A DNA stretch of 16,477 nucleotides from Sphingomonas paucimobilis (GTDB lineage: Bacteria; Pseudomonadota; Alphaproteobacteria; Sphingomonadales; Sphingomonadaceae). The notes under the pieces were generated by a model that worked only from the letters and a program-made list of their open reading frames with translations, was not told the DNA's origin and did no database searches. The stretch is taken from positions 1 to 16,477 of the forward strand of contig CAMAQU010000012.1 of assembly GCA_945860425.1 (NCBI GenBank), in the 5' to 3' direction. Made by a program: the position numbers and the translations under genes. Below, piece by piece: positions 1 to 5,923 of the stretch. Position 1 is the stretch's first letter. Each line of letters begins with the position of its first letter.

Positions 1-66
1 CGACGGTTACAGGGTCATCAAGGTGGAATATGTCCAACAAATCAGCCATCGCCGCGTGTCTGATGT

Positions 67-131
67 AATGTCCGTTTTTGGGTCAGCCAGGTAGCGCTTA
101 CAACGGCGGCAACTGGGCGCAAAGCTGCCCT
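67..131. repeat. Possible degenerate intergenic repeat (ATGTCCGTTTT...AAAGCTGCCC)
   Basis: The segment starts AATGTCCGTTTTTGGG and ends GGGCGCAAAGCTGCCCT. The ends are a decayed inverted repeat. From memory, alphaproteobacterial intergenic regions often carry short degenerate elements with ends like ATGTCCGCTT and AAGCGGACAT; this resembles one that has drifted. No second copy is in the window, so the call rests on resemblance only. Confidence 0.2.
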
Positions 132-207
132 CCGCACATGTCTGGAAACCCGAACACCGGAATCATCAGTGGTGGGATCGTTCAATGCGGCGGCTTCCGC
201 TAAAGCA

Positions 208-231
208 TTGCGCACAAAGCTCTTTGCGCAA
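208..231. repeat. Small inverted repeat / hairpin
   Basis: TTGCGCACAAAG is followed after two bases by CTTTGCGCAA, its reverse complement apart from a two-base bulge. No T-run follows, so it is not a convincing terminator. It lies about 90 bp before the tRNA fragment and could be an arm-type site for an integrase or simply chance. Confidence 0.3.
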
Positions 232-319
232 ATTGCTTGGAGAATGTTCGGATCGTGTTCGGATTTTTCAGTGTCCTTTTAAAAATCTGATTTACAATGG
301 AAATTTCATAGAGCCGAAT

Positions 320-365
320 CTTGCCAAGGTTGGGGTCGAGGGTTCGAATCCCTTCGCCCGCTCCA
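320..365 (+). pseudogene. 3' fragment of tRNA-Gly(GCC): probable att site
   Basis: The sequence holds the 3' two thirds of a tRNA: anticodon loop TTGCCAA with anticodon GCC at 323-325, the 3' anticodon-stem strand, a five-base variable loop, a complete T-arm (GAGGG, loop TTCGAAT, CCCTT), the 3' acceptor strand CGCCCGC, discriminator T and encoded CCA at 363-365. The matching 5' acceptor strand (GCGGGCG) and D-arm are absent, apart from a possible TAGAGC at 309-314. The 5' side of the anticodon stem pairs imperfectly (G27 faces G43), suggesting that identity with a real tRNA-Gly begins around 320. It cannot be a working tRNA. A 46-bp 3' tRNA segment with CCA is the usual direct-repeat core left by tyrosine-integrase elements. 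Confidence 0.8.
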
Positions 366-618
366 GTTTTCCTAGGAAAATCAACGGTTTACAAAATCAC
401 TTTCCAACGGGATGTGCCGATTTTGCCGTGTTTGGATTTTCCAGCGGTTGCCGACAATGCCCGAACTCAGCGGAACAGGATCAAGACCTACAGGACCAGA
501 AAGATGTTTGAGCACCTCTCACTCTCAATAATCTCATAGCTGGCAGATCTCAAAATGGGTCCGACAGAGGGATGAAGAAACTCTTTTTACGCTGAACCAG
601 TCAACGAGGCCATGCAGA
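366..618. other. Intergenic stretch right of the tRNA fragment
   Basis: No supported gene. Short plus-strand frames cross it, but they run straight through the tRNA fragment and have no recognisable protein signature. It contains CTCAAAATG at 549-557, a nine-base word shared with the inverted repeat in the GMC/sulfatase promoter region. It also serves as the 3' flank of the minus-strand GMC gene; I see no clear terminator there. Confidence 0.5.
367..380. repeat. Perfect 14-bp palindrome after the tRNA CCA
   Basis: TTTTCCTAGGAAAA is its own reverse complement and starts one base after the CCA end of the tRNA fragment. It could be the remnant of the original tRNA terminator or a binding site next to the attachment core. 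The loop would be only four bases and there is no clean T-run, so I do not call it a terminator. Confidence 0.5.
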
Positions 619-2226
619 TTATTGGTCTCTCAGTATCATGTCGGCTCCTTTTTCCGCGATCATGATCGCCGCCGCGTTCGTATTACCTGAGACGAGACGC
701 GGCATGACTGATGCGTCGATAACCCGCAGGCCCGCAAGACCCCGGACGCGTAATTGTGGGCCAACGACTGCGCTAGGATCGATGCCCATGCGGCAGGTCC
801 CGACGGGATGATAACCAGTATTGCCGAACGCCCGGGCGTAAGCGAGCAGATCCTCGTCGCTTTTACTTGCATCTCCGGGCCAGGCTTCGTTTTCCACGAT
901 GCCTGCCAGAGAACGGGTTGCGACAAGCGCTCGAGTCATCCGCATGGCTTTAACTGATAGTGCCTGATCGGCAGGCGCATGGAGCCAGTTGTGAATGATA
1001 GATGGAATATCTGTCGGATTGGGTCCGGCGAGTTGGATCCGACCGCGAGATTCAGGTCTCAGCACGCAAGGAGCAAGCGTCAGCCCCGGCCAGGGCGATA
1101 GCCGCGATTTGCGACCTGACATCGCGGCGTCGAGATCGCCAGTGACGGGCAGGCAGTGGAATTGGATATCAGGCCGCTCAAGTGCGGGATCAGATTTAAC
1201 GAATGCACCGACTTGCGCAGCCGGGATGGTCATAGCGCCTTCTCGGCGAGCCATATACTGTAGGACGTTGCCCAAAAGTCGCCAACCTGAAAGTTGCTGG
1301 TTATAGCTGTAAGCGCCCTGCTTAAGGCGCCAGCTCATCGTCAGGATGTAATGGTCTTGTAAGTTCGCTCCAACTTCAGGGGAGTCATATAGAACCTCGA
1401 CCCCCATAGCTTTTAGGTGATCTGCCGGACCAATGCCGGAAAGCATCAGGATCTTAGGGCTGTGATAGGCGCCTGCAGAGAGGATCACCTCCCTTTTCGC
1501 GACAATATGATCTTGTCCGGCCTTTGTGACGATCTCTGCCCCTGTGGCTCTACCGTTCTCGATTGTCAGCCGCAGGCAATGCGCGCCCGTTATCACTTGC
1601 AGGTTCTTGCGCTGCATCACCGGATGAAGGAATGCTGCAGCTGTCGAACAACGGCGCCCGTCATCAATTGTCGTTTGATAATAGAAAGCGCCATGCTGGT
1701 CATTTCCGTTATAATCGGCGATTGAGGGAACACCGATTTCGGAAAAAGCGCCCAGAACCGCGTCGTTAGTGGGATTGCGGTGAGTGACCTCCTCAACACG
1801 CAACGGTCCGTCGGCACCCCGCAGGTCACTCCTGTCACCGGCATAGGTCTCGCTCTTGCTGAAATAGGGCGCGACATCCGCCCAACCCCAGCCAATCGCG
1901 CCAAGCTGACTCCACATGTTATAGTCCTGATGCTGTCCTCGGACATATAGCAACCCGTTTATGTTGGAAGAGCCCCCCAAGCCCTTGCCGCGGGGAAGCA
2001 GCATCCGCCGCGCGTCGATGCTTGGCTCCGCATCGCCATAATAGTGCCATGAATGACCTGGCGTATTGGCCGTCACTCCGTACCCGACGGGCATGGACAG
2101 CATGAAGCCCTTGCCGTCGCCGCCGGCTTCAATAAGAACTACGTGATTTCTGGGGTCTTCGGAAAGACGGTTGGCAAGAACGCAACCTGCGGAGCCACCG
2201 CCGACAATAACAAAATCGGCTTCCAT
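619..2226 (-). CDS. GMC-family FAD-dependent alcohol/choline-type dehydrogenase
   Basis: This is a 535-residue glucose-methanol-choline oxidoreductase of normal length. The N-terminus has the FAD dinucleotide-binding motif VGGGSAG (about 8-14), followed by the family signature around GKGLGGSSNINGLLYVRG. The C-terminus carries YHPVGTCRMG with catalytic His473 and VSGNTNAAAIM with Asn515, the expected active-site pair. Family members oxidise primary alcohols (choline, long-chain alcohols as in AlkJ) and pass electrons to a quinone or oxygen. The ATG at 2226 is preceded by GAGAAG. It diverges from the alkyl sulfatase gene 112 bp away. I infer from that context that it may oxidise the alkanol released from alkyl sulfates, but the sequence alone does not separate this from other aliphatic alcohols or choline. 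Confidence 0.9.
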   Translation of the reverse strand: MEADFVIVGGGSAGCVLANRLSEDPRNHVVLIEAGGDGKGFMLSMPVGYGVTANTPGHSWHYYGDAEPSIDARRMLLPRGKGLGGSSNINGLLYVRGQHQDYNMWSQLGAIGWGWADVAPYFSKSETYAGDRSDLRGADGPLRVEEVTHRNPTNDAVLGAFSEIGVPSIADYNGNDQHGAFYYQTTIDDGRRCSTAAAFLHPVMQRKNLQVITGAHCLRLTIENGRATGAEIVTKAGQDHIVAKREVILSAGAYHSPKILMLSGIGPADHLKAMGVEVLYDSPEVGANLQDHYILTMSWRLKQGAYSYNQQLSGWRLLGNVLQYMARREGAMTIPAAQVGAFVKSDPALERPDIQFHCLPVTGDLDAAMSGRKSRLSPWPGLTLAPCVLRPESRGRIQLAGPNPTDIPSIIHNWLHAPADQALSVKAMRMTRALVATRSLAGIVENEAWPGDASKSDEDLLAYARAFGNTGYHPVGTCRMGIDPSAVVGPQLRVRGLAGLRVIDASVMPRLVSGNTNAAAIMIAEKGADMILRDQ

Positions 2227-2255
2227 GCTGACTTCTCATCTCCAATGCCAAGCCA

Positions 2256-2355
2256 TTGCTCAAAATGAGCGCCGTCGTCATTCCGACCTTGGTCACGAAA
2301 CGCTATAGATATCCTGACAATAAAGGGGGAGGTTTTCGGTGCCCATTTTGAGCAA
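2256..2355. promoter_or_regulatory. 12-bp inverted repeat bracketing the divergent promoter region
   Basis: TTGCTCAAAATG (2256-2267) recurs as its exact reverse complement CATTTTGAGCAA (2344-2355), 76 bp apart. The left copy is also a local dyad, GCTCA-AAA-TGAGC. The repeats enclose nearly the whole gap between the GMC and sulfatase genes, and the right copy overlaps the first codons of the sulfatase. This arrangement fits an operator pair for one regulator controlling both genes. I could not pick a confident -35/-10 pair on either strand. Confidence 0.4.
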
Positions 2356-4318
2356 GGCGAGCGGGATCGCGGCAATCATTTCAGCGGGCATTGCATCCGC
2401 AGCACTGGCAAGCGGTCAGGCGCCATTGTCGGTTGCACCCCAGGAAGCATCCAGCGCAACCCGCACAGTTTTAGAGAAAGCTGCGCAAAACTTGCCTGTC
2501 GAAGACGGCCGGGATTTCGAATTTGCGCAACGTGGTTTTATTGCAAGTTGGCCCGAGGCAGTCATTCGTCAGGAAAATGGTCGCCCCAGCTTCGATCTGG
2601 CCGGTAATGACTTCATCGAAGGCAAAGCTCCCGAGACTGTCCATCCCTCCCTGTGGCGCCAGAACCGCGTTCTTAGATCAGAAGGTCTCTTTCGTTTGGC
2701 TGCGGGCGTTTATCAGGTCCGAAATTTCGACAACTCCAACGTCACATTTATCGAGACCCCGAATGGTTGGATCGTGATCGATCCGTTGACCTTTGCCGAA
2801 GTCTCCGCCGCAGCGTTGAAGCTCTTAAAGCAACACGTCGCCAGTAAACCGGTGCTGGCAGTAATCTATACCCACTCCCATACCGACCATTTCGCCGGAG
2901 CTCCGGGCGTAACGAGCGCGCAAGATGTTGCAAATGGCAAGGTTCAGGTCATCGCGCCCGCCGGCTTCGTGAAGGAAGTCGTCAGCGAGTGGGTGATTGC
3001 CGGCACTGCGATGGGGCGTCGTGCATTCTATCAATTCGGGTATTTCCTTCCGCGGGGTCCGCAGGGTCATGTCGGCATGGGCATGGGCACCTCCATCGCC
3101 GCCGGAAAGCAAGAGCTTATTACGCCGACGCTGGAGATTGAACGGACGGGCCAAAGCGTAACCATCGACGGGGTCGAACTCGTTTTTCATATGGCCCCCG
3201 ATACCGAAGCGCCTTCTGAGTTCGACATCTGGATCCCGCATGCGAAGGCCTTACTCAATTCGGAGACAGCAACCTCCACGCTGCATAATGTGCAGACGTT
3301 GCGTGGTGCCAAGGTGCGTGATGCGAAAGCCTGGGCCTCGCACCTCGCTCAAGCCTTGCGGCTTTGGGGAGATAAGGCCGAAGTGCTGCTCACTTCCCAC
3401 CATTGGCCGCGTTTCGGTAATGACGTGATCCGTGCACATCTGAGCCACCAGCGTGATGGCTACAAGTTCATTCACGACCAGACAGTGCGACGGATGAACC
3501 TCGGCCAGACGCCGGACGAGATTTCCGAAGGGTTGCAATTGCCCTCAGCTTTGCGTGCGGACTGGGCGATGCGCGGCTATTACGGTACAGTCAGCCATAA
3601 CGCCAAAGCCGTGTATGATCGCTATATGGGGTGGTACGATGGCGTTCCGGCAAACCTCAACCGACATCCCCCCGTAGAGCGGGCCAAACGGATGGTCGCC
3701 GCGATGGGGGGTAGCAAAGCGCTTCACAGGGAGGCGCGTATAGCGTTTGAGCGCGGCGACTATCGATGGTCAGCCGAGCTCGCTCATAATGGTGTGTTTG
3801 CCGATACGTCCGACACGGCCTCGAGGAGGCTCTTGGCAGACAGCTACGAGCAGCTTGGTTACCAGTCAGAAAGCGCGATTTGGAGAAACATCTACCTAAC
3901 CGGAGCACGCGAGCTGCGGCAAGGCAAGCCGGATGGTTTCCCGCAAACGGGACCAAACTACCTGATGGCGGCCACGCCGCTGGCTGACTTTCTTTCATAT
4001 CTCGAGACCACCATTGTGCCGGAAAAAGCGAGCGACACCCAGCTGGCGTTCAATCTTGTCGATATGTCATCCGGCGACCGCTTTGCAGTCACATTGAAAA
4101 ATGCCGTTTTAGTGAGCGAAAAGGGTCAGGCAATTCAGGGCGCTCCAACTCTGTCGGCTCCCAAACCGGTTATGCTCGGCATCCTTTTTGGTCAGGTCCC
4201 GCTTGATGCCATGGTTGCCGCCGGTCAGGCAAAGGTCGCTGGTGATCCCGCGCCGATTCTAATGTTGCCGAAGCTCCTCGAGATGCCGAAGCTCGATTTC
4301 AACATTGTTGAGCCGTGA
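2339..4318 (+). CDS. sdsA: Secreted SdsA1-type alkyl sulfatase (metallo-beta-lactamase fold)
   Basis: The 659-residue product hydrolyses alkyl sulfates such as dodecyl sulfate to the alcohol plus sulfate. It begins with a signal peptide (Lys6, hydrophobic 9-23, likely cut near ALASG-Q27), so it acts in the periplasm or outside. The zinc motif THSHTDH lies at 178-184; further ligand candidates are Glu290, Glu309 in the block ETATSTLHNVQTLRGA, and His354 in SHHWPRFGN. All sit ten residues after the zinc ligands I recall for Pseudomonas SdsA1 (H169, H171, D173, H174, E280, E299, H344). The dimerisation domain (about 445-545, HREARIAFERGDYRWSAELA) and a sterol-carrier-like C-terminal domain follow. 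The GTG start is chosen because GGGGGAGG lies seven bases upstream and the signal peptide begins there. It is divergent from the GMC gene and convergent with a small regulator. Confidence 0.93.
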   Translation: MPILSKASGIAAIISAGIASAALASGQAPLSVAPQEASSATRTVLEKAAQNLPVEDGRDFEFAQRGFIASWPEAVIRQENGRPSFDLAGNDFIEGKAPETVHPSLWRQNRVLRSEGLFRLAAGVYQVRNFDNSNVTFIETPNGWIVIDPLTFAEVSAAALKLLKQHVASKPVLAVIYTHSHTDHFAGAPGVTSAQDVANGKVQVIAPAGFVKEVVSEWVIAGTAMGRRAFYQFGYFLPRGPQGHVGMGMGTSIAAGKQELITPTLEIERTGQSVTIDGVELVFHMAPDTEAPSEFDIWIPHAKALLNSETATSTLHNVQTLRGAKVRDAKAWASHLAQALRLWGDKAEVLLTSHHWPRFGNDVIRAHLSHQRDGYKFIHDQTVRRMNLGQTPDEISEGLQLPSALRADWAMRGYYGTVSHNAKAVYDRYMGWYDGVPANLNRHPPVERAKRMVAAMGGSKALHREARIAFERGDYRWSAELAHNGVFADTSDTASRRLLADSYEQLGYQSESAIWRNIYLTGARELRQGKPDGFPQTGPNYLMAATPLADFLSYLETTIVPEKASDTQLAFNLVDMSSGDRFAVTLKNAVLVSEKGQAIQGAPTLSAPKPVMLGILFGQVPLDAMVAAGQAKVAGDPAPILMLPKLLEMPKLDFNIVEP

Positions 4319-4322
4319 CAGT

Positions 4323-4342
4323 TGGCCCCTGACTTCAGGCCA
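4323..4342. terminator. Weak bidirectional hairpin between convergent genes
   Basis: TGGCC-cc-TGACTTCAGGCCA can fold with a two-base bulge. It sits between the sulfatase stop (4318) and the stop of the convergent regulator (4335-4337), which it overlaps. Only a poor T-tract (CATTTGTTC) follows on the plus strand, so it is a tentative shared terminator. Confidence 0.3.
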
Positions 4343-4775
4343 TTTGTTCAAACACCGCTTTGAGATCGGCCAAGTATCTCAACGTGCTTTGGGTGAGGCC
4401 CTGAAGGGCGTGGTTGGCCATGTCGGTTGCCGTCACATAGCCATTTTCTCCGCGCGTGATCCAACCGCGGGCGATCAGCAGCTCAAGTTTTCGCCTGACG
4501 GTTTCGCGGGGAATGCCGCTGAAATCAGCAATCGATTGGAGGTTGATTGGCAATGGATCAATGTTACCCACGGTCCCACTCACAAAATCCTCGTGACTCA
4601 TAATGTCGGGCGCATGCGTGGCGGTGAACGTCCGTTCGCCGACGATCGCCATGATTAGGAATAGGTCTAAGTCTCCATCGCAAGCCTTGCGGCATTCGAT
4701 CATGTAGCGGTTCAGCGCACCTGAGTGCCGAGCGTGGATCTTGCCAAAGTGCTTGTCAAAATCGCTGTTGTTCAT
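4335..4775 (-). CDS. Small winged-helix transcriptional regulator
   Basis: I choose the ATG at 4775 (146 residues) over an in-frame TTG at 4841 because GGGGAG lies a few bases before it (AAGGGGAGCGGC then ATG). The C-terminal half holds a clear winged-helix unit: INLQSIADFSGIPRETVRRKLELLIARGWI (about 77-106; shown by its key positions A83, G87, R90, T92, R94-95) followed by a wing around GENGYVTAT. This resembles Crp- or MarR-type DNA-binding domains. The N-terminal 70 residues look helical and match no effector domain I know; there is no cyclic-nucleotide domain. It is convergent with the alkyl sulfatase, leaving 16 bp between stops, so it may control the sulfatase and GMC genes. Known sulfatase regulators such as SdsB1 are LysR-type, so this would be a different scheme. 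Confidence 0.75.
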   Translation of the reverse strand: MNNSDFDKHFGKIHARHSGALNRYMIECRKACDGDLDLFLIMAIVGERTFTATHAPDIMSHEDFVSGTVGNIDPLPINLQSIADFSGIPRETVRRKLELLIARGWITRGENGYVTATDMANHALQGLTQSTLRYLADLKAVFEQMA

Positions 4776-5190
4776 GCCGCTCCCCTTCAGGGTCTTTGCC
4801 TTGTCTGCTTTATTGCTAGGCGCGCTTGACCGCGCCATCAATCATCTGTCGCAACTTTTCGCTAGATGGCACCAAGAGGCCAGACGCCTTGGGCGGGTTC
4901 TCCTTTCGTTACGACACACAGTGCGAATGTGGCTCATTGCTTCGCGCTCTCTCGCGCGTGGAAATAACCTATACCCGATAGTCCGGCACCACCTAGGTAT
5001 GGCCAAGGTTCAGTAACCATATGTCATTAGGATTGGCGTCCACAGCTATCTGACACGCAATGCAGCAACGCTTCCTGAAGTCGATCTTTCATGCGCTCTT
5101 GCTCAACCAAGCGTGGCGCGTGTCTGCGCGCGCTTAACCAGCGCGTTCGGTTTGAGTCATGCCCATGGGTTCGGGCCCCCGGCCTGTTAA
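4776..5190. other. Long intergenic stretch with decayed sequence
   Basis: About 415 bp without a supported gene. It must hold the promoter of the minus-strand regulator, but I find no convincing -35/-10 pair. On the minus strand, a frame ending at the TAA near 5026 reads ...EQERMKDRLQEALLHCVSDSCGRQS; it is under 60 codons, without a clear ribosome-binding site, and may be a gene remnant. The stretch separates the AT-richer sulfatase block from the GC-rich tetR operon and could mark a junction. Confidence 0.4.
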
Positions 5191-5193
5191 ATA

Positions 5194-5222
5194 TTGACAC
5201 AATGTCATAAATAACATTATGT
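5194..5222 (+). promoter_or_regulatory. Promoter of the tetR operon, probably leaderless
   Basis: A perfect -35 box TTGACA (5194-5199) is followed by a 17-bp spacer and TTATGT (5217-5222) in the -10 position. Transcription would start around 5229-5231, at or within two bases of the A of the tetR ATG (5231). No ribosome-binding site precedes that ATG, which fits a leaderless mRNA. Confidence 0.55.
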
Positions 5223-5224
5223 CA
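5195..5224. promoter_or_regulatory. Two tandem 13-bp operator boxes
   Basis: TGACACAATGTCA (5195-5207) is a perfect dyad (TGACA-CAA-TGTCA). TAACATTATGTCA (5212-5224) repeats it with one arm slightly degenerate. Box centres are 17 bp apart, so the two boxes cover the -35 and -10 elements. Box length, symmetry and position next to a tetR start suit binding by two TetR dimers and autorepression. Confidence 0.6.
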
Positions 5225-5230
5225 TAACCT

Positions 5231-5923
5231 ATGAAACCACCCCTCCAGACCCCCTCCAGCACAAAGCGCGCGCGGACGCGGGATGCGTTGTTGGCGTCGG
5301 CGCAGGCGTTGTTGATGGATCACACGGCGGCGACCCTTGGGTTGCGGCAGATTACCAGCCATGCGGGGTTGGTGCATGCCAGTTTTTACACGCATTATCC
5401 CGATATTGCGGCCCTGATCAGCGATTTGGGGGAGCTTTTGGGGGCGACGCATGCGGCGGCCATTACGGCCTTGGGCGTTTCAATTGAGGATCCGGCGGCC
5501 CGCTTTGCACAGATCACGCGGCAGACCTTATGGATGATGGTGCAGCAGCCCGGCTTTGGGCGGCTCCTTTTTGATGTGGGTTTGCCGACGGATCGGCTGT
5601 CTGCCGAACTGCGAGTCAGCTTGACGCTCGATATTGGCGCGGGGGCGGCGTCTGGCCGGTTTCGGGTGGCGGATGTTGATCTGGCCGCCAGCATGGCTGC
5701 CGGGGCGATCACGGGCCTTGCGCTGGATCTGCACCGGGGCGGGCTGCCTTCCGCCAAAATTGATGCCGCGACCGCCGCACTTCTTCGTCATTTGGGCGTT
5801 GAGACGGACGAGGCAGAGCGGCTGGCCCATGCGCCAATGGATATTCTGCCGCCGCTGGAGTTGCCTATGCGCTGGCTATCGCTGCCGTCCGTTACGCTCC
5901 CCCCATCAAGGCATATCTTATGA
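5231..5923 (+). CDS. TetR/AcrR-family transcriptional regulator
   Basis: This 230-residue protein has the TetR layout: an N-terminal three-helix DNA-binding domain (about 12-60) with the helix-turn-helix LRQITSHAGLVHASFYTHY, then a larger helical ligand-binding domain ending near 185 and a proline-rich tail. The ATG at 5231 is the only reasonable start, since the next Met (29) would remove the first helix of the DNA-binding domain. It is the first gene of a three-gene operon: its TGA overlaps the ATG of the oxidase gene (ATGA at 5920-5923). The upstream double operator suggests it represses the operon until a small molecule binds. PhlF and PhlH, which control diacetylphloroglucinol synthesis and hydrolysis in Pseudomonas, are also TetR-type, so the ligand may be the substrate or a related phenolic. 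Confidence 0.88.
   Translation: MKPPLQTPSSTKRARTRDALLASAQALLMDHTAATLGLRQITSHAGLVHASFYTHYPDIAALISDLGELLGATHAAAITALGVSIEDPAARFAQITRQTLWMMVQQPGFGRLLFDVGLPTDRLSAELRVSLTLDIGAGAASGRFRVADVDLAASMAAGAITGLALDLHRGGLPSAKIDAATAALLRHLGVETDEAERLAHAPMDILPPLELPMRWLSLPSVTLPPSRHIL

Larger units (their letters stand above)
1..319. other. Gene-poor left end, probably terminus of an integrated element
   Basis: I see no complete gene here. One plus-strand frame is open from the left edge to a TAG near base 95 (about 30 codons, ending ...SDVMSVFGSAR), which could be the last codons of a gene lying to the left, but I recognise no family. The rest is non-coding with several small dyads. If the tRNA fragment that follows is an attachment-site remnant, this stretch would be the distal end of the inserted element, because elements that insert at a tRNA 3' end leave the displaced 3' copy on their far side. 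Confidence 0.4.

Noticed and set aside
185..539. Plus-strand open frames of 108 and 72 codons near the left end
   Set aside because: Both run straight through the tRNA-Gly fragment, and part of their protein is simply the translated T-arm. No family signal and no good ribosome-binding site.
4737..4747. ATCTTGCCAAAG resembling the tRNA anticodon region, as a possible second att copy
   Set aside because: Only about ten bases match, it lies inside the regulator coding sequence, and no T-arm or acceptor sequence follows.
4776..4841. N-terminal extension of the small regulator to a TTG
   Set aside because: The ATG at 4775 has a strong GGGGAG site at the right distance; the extension is low in complexity and the TTG lacks such a site.
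5000..5012. GGCCAAGGTTC resembling the att core
   Set aside because: Only nine bases match the tRNA fragment and the surroundings do not.
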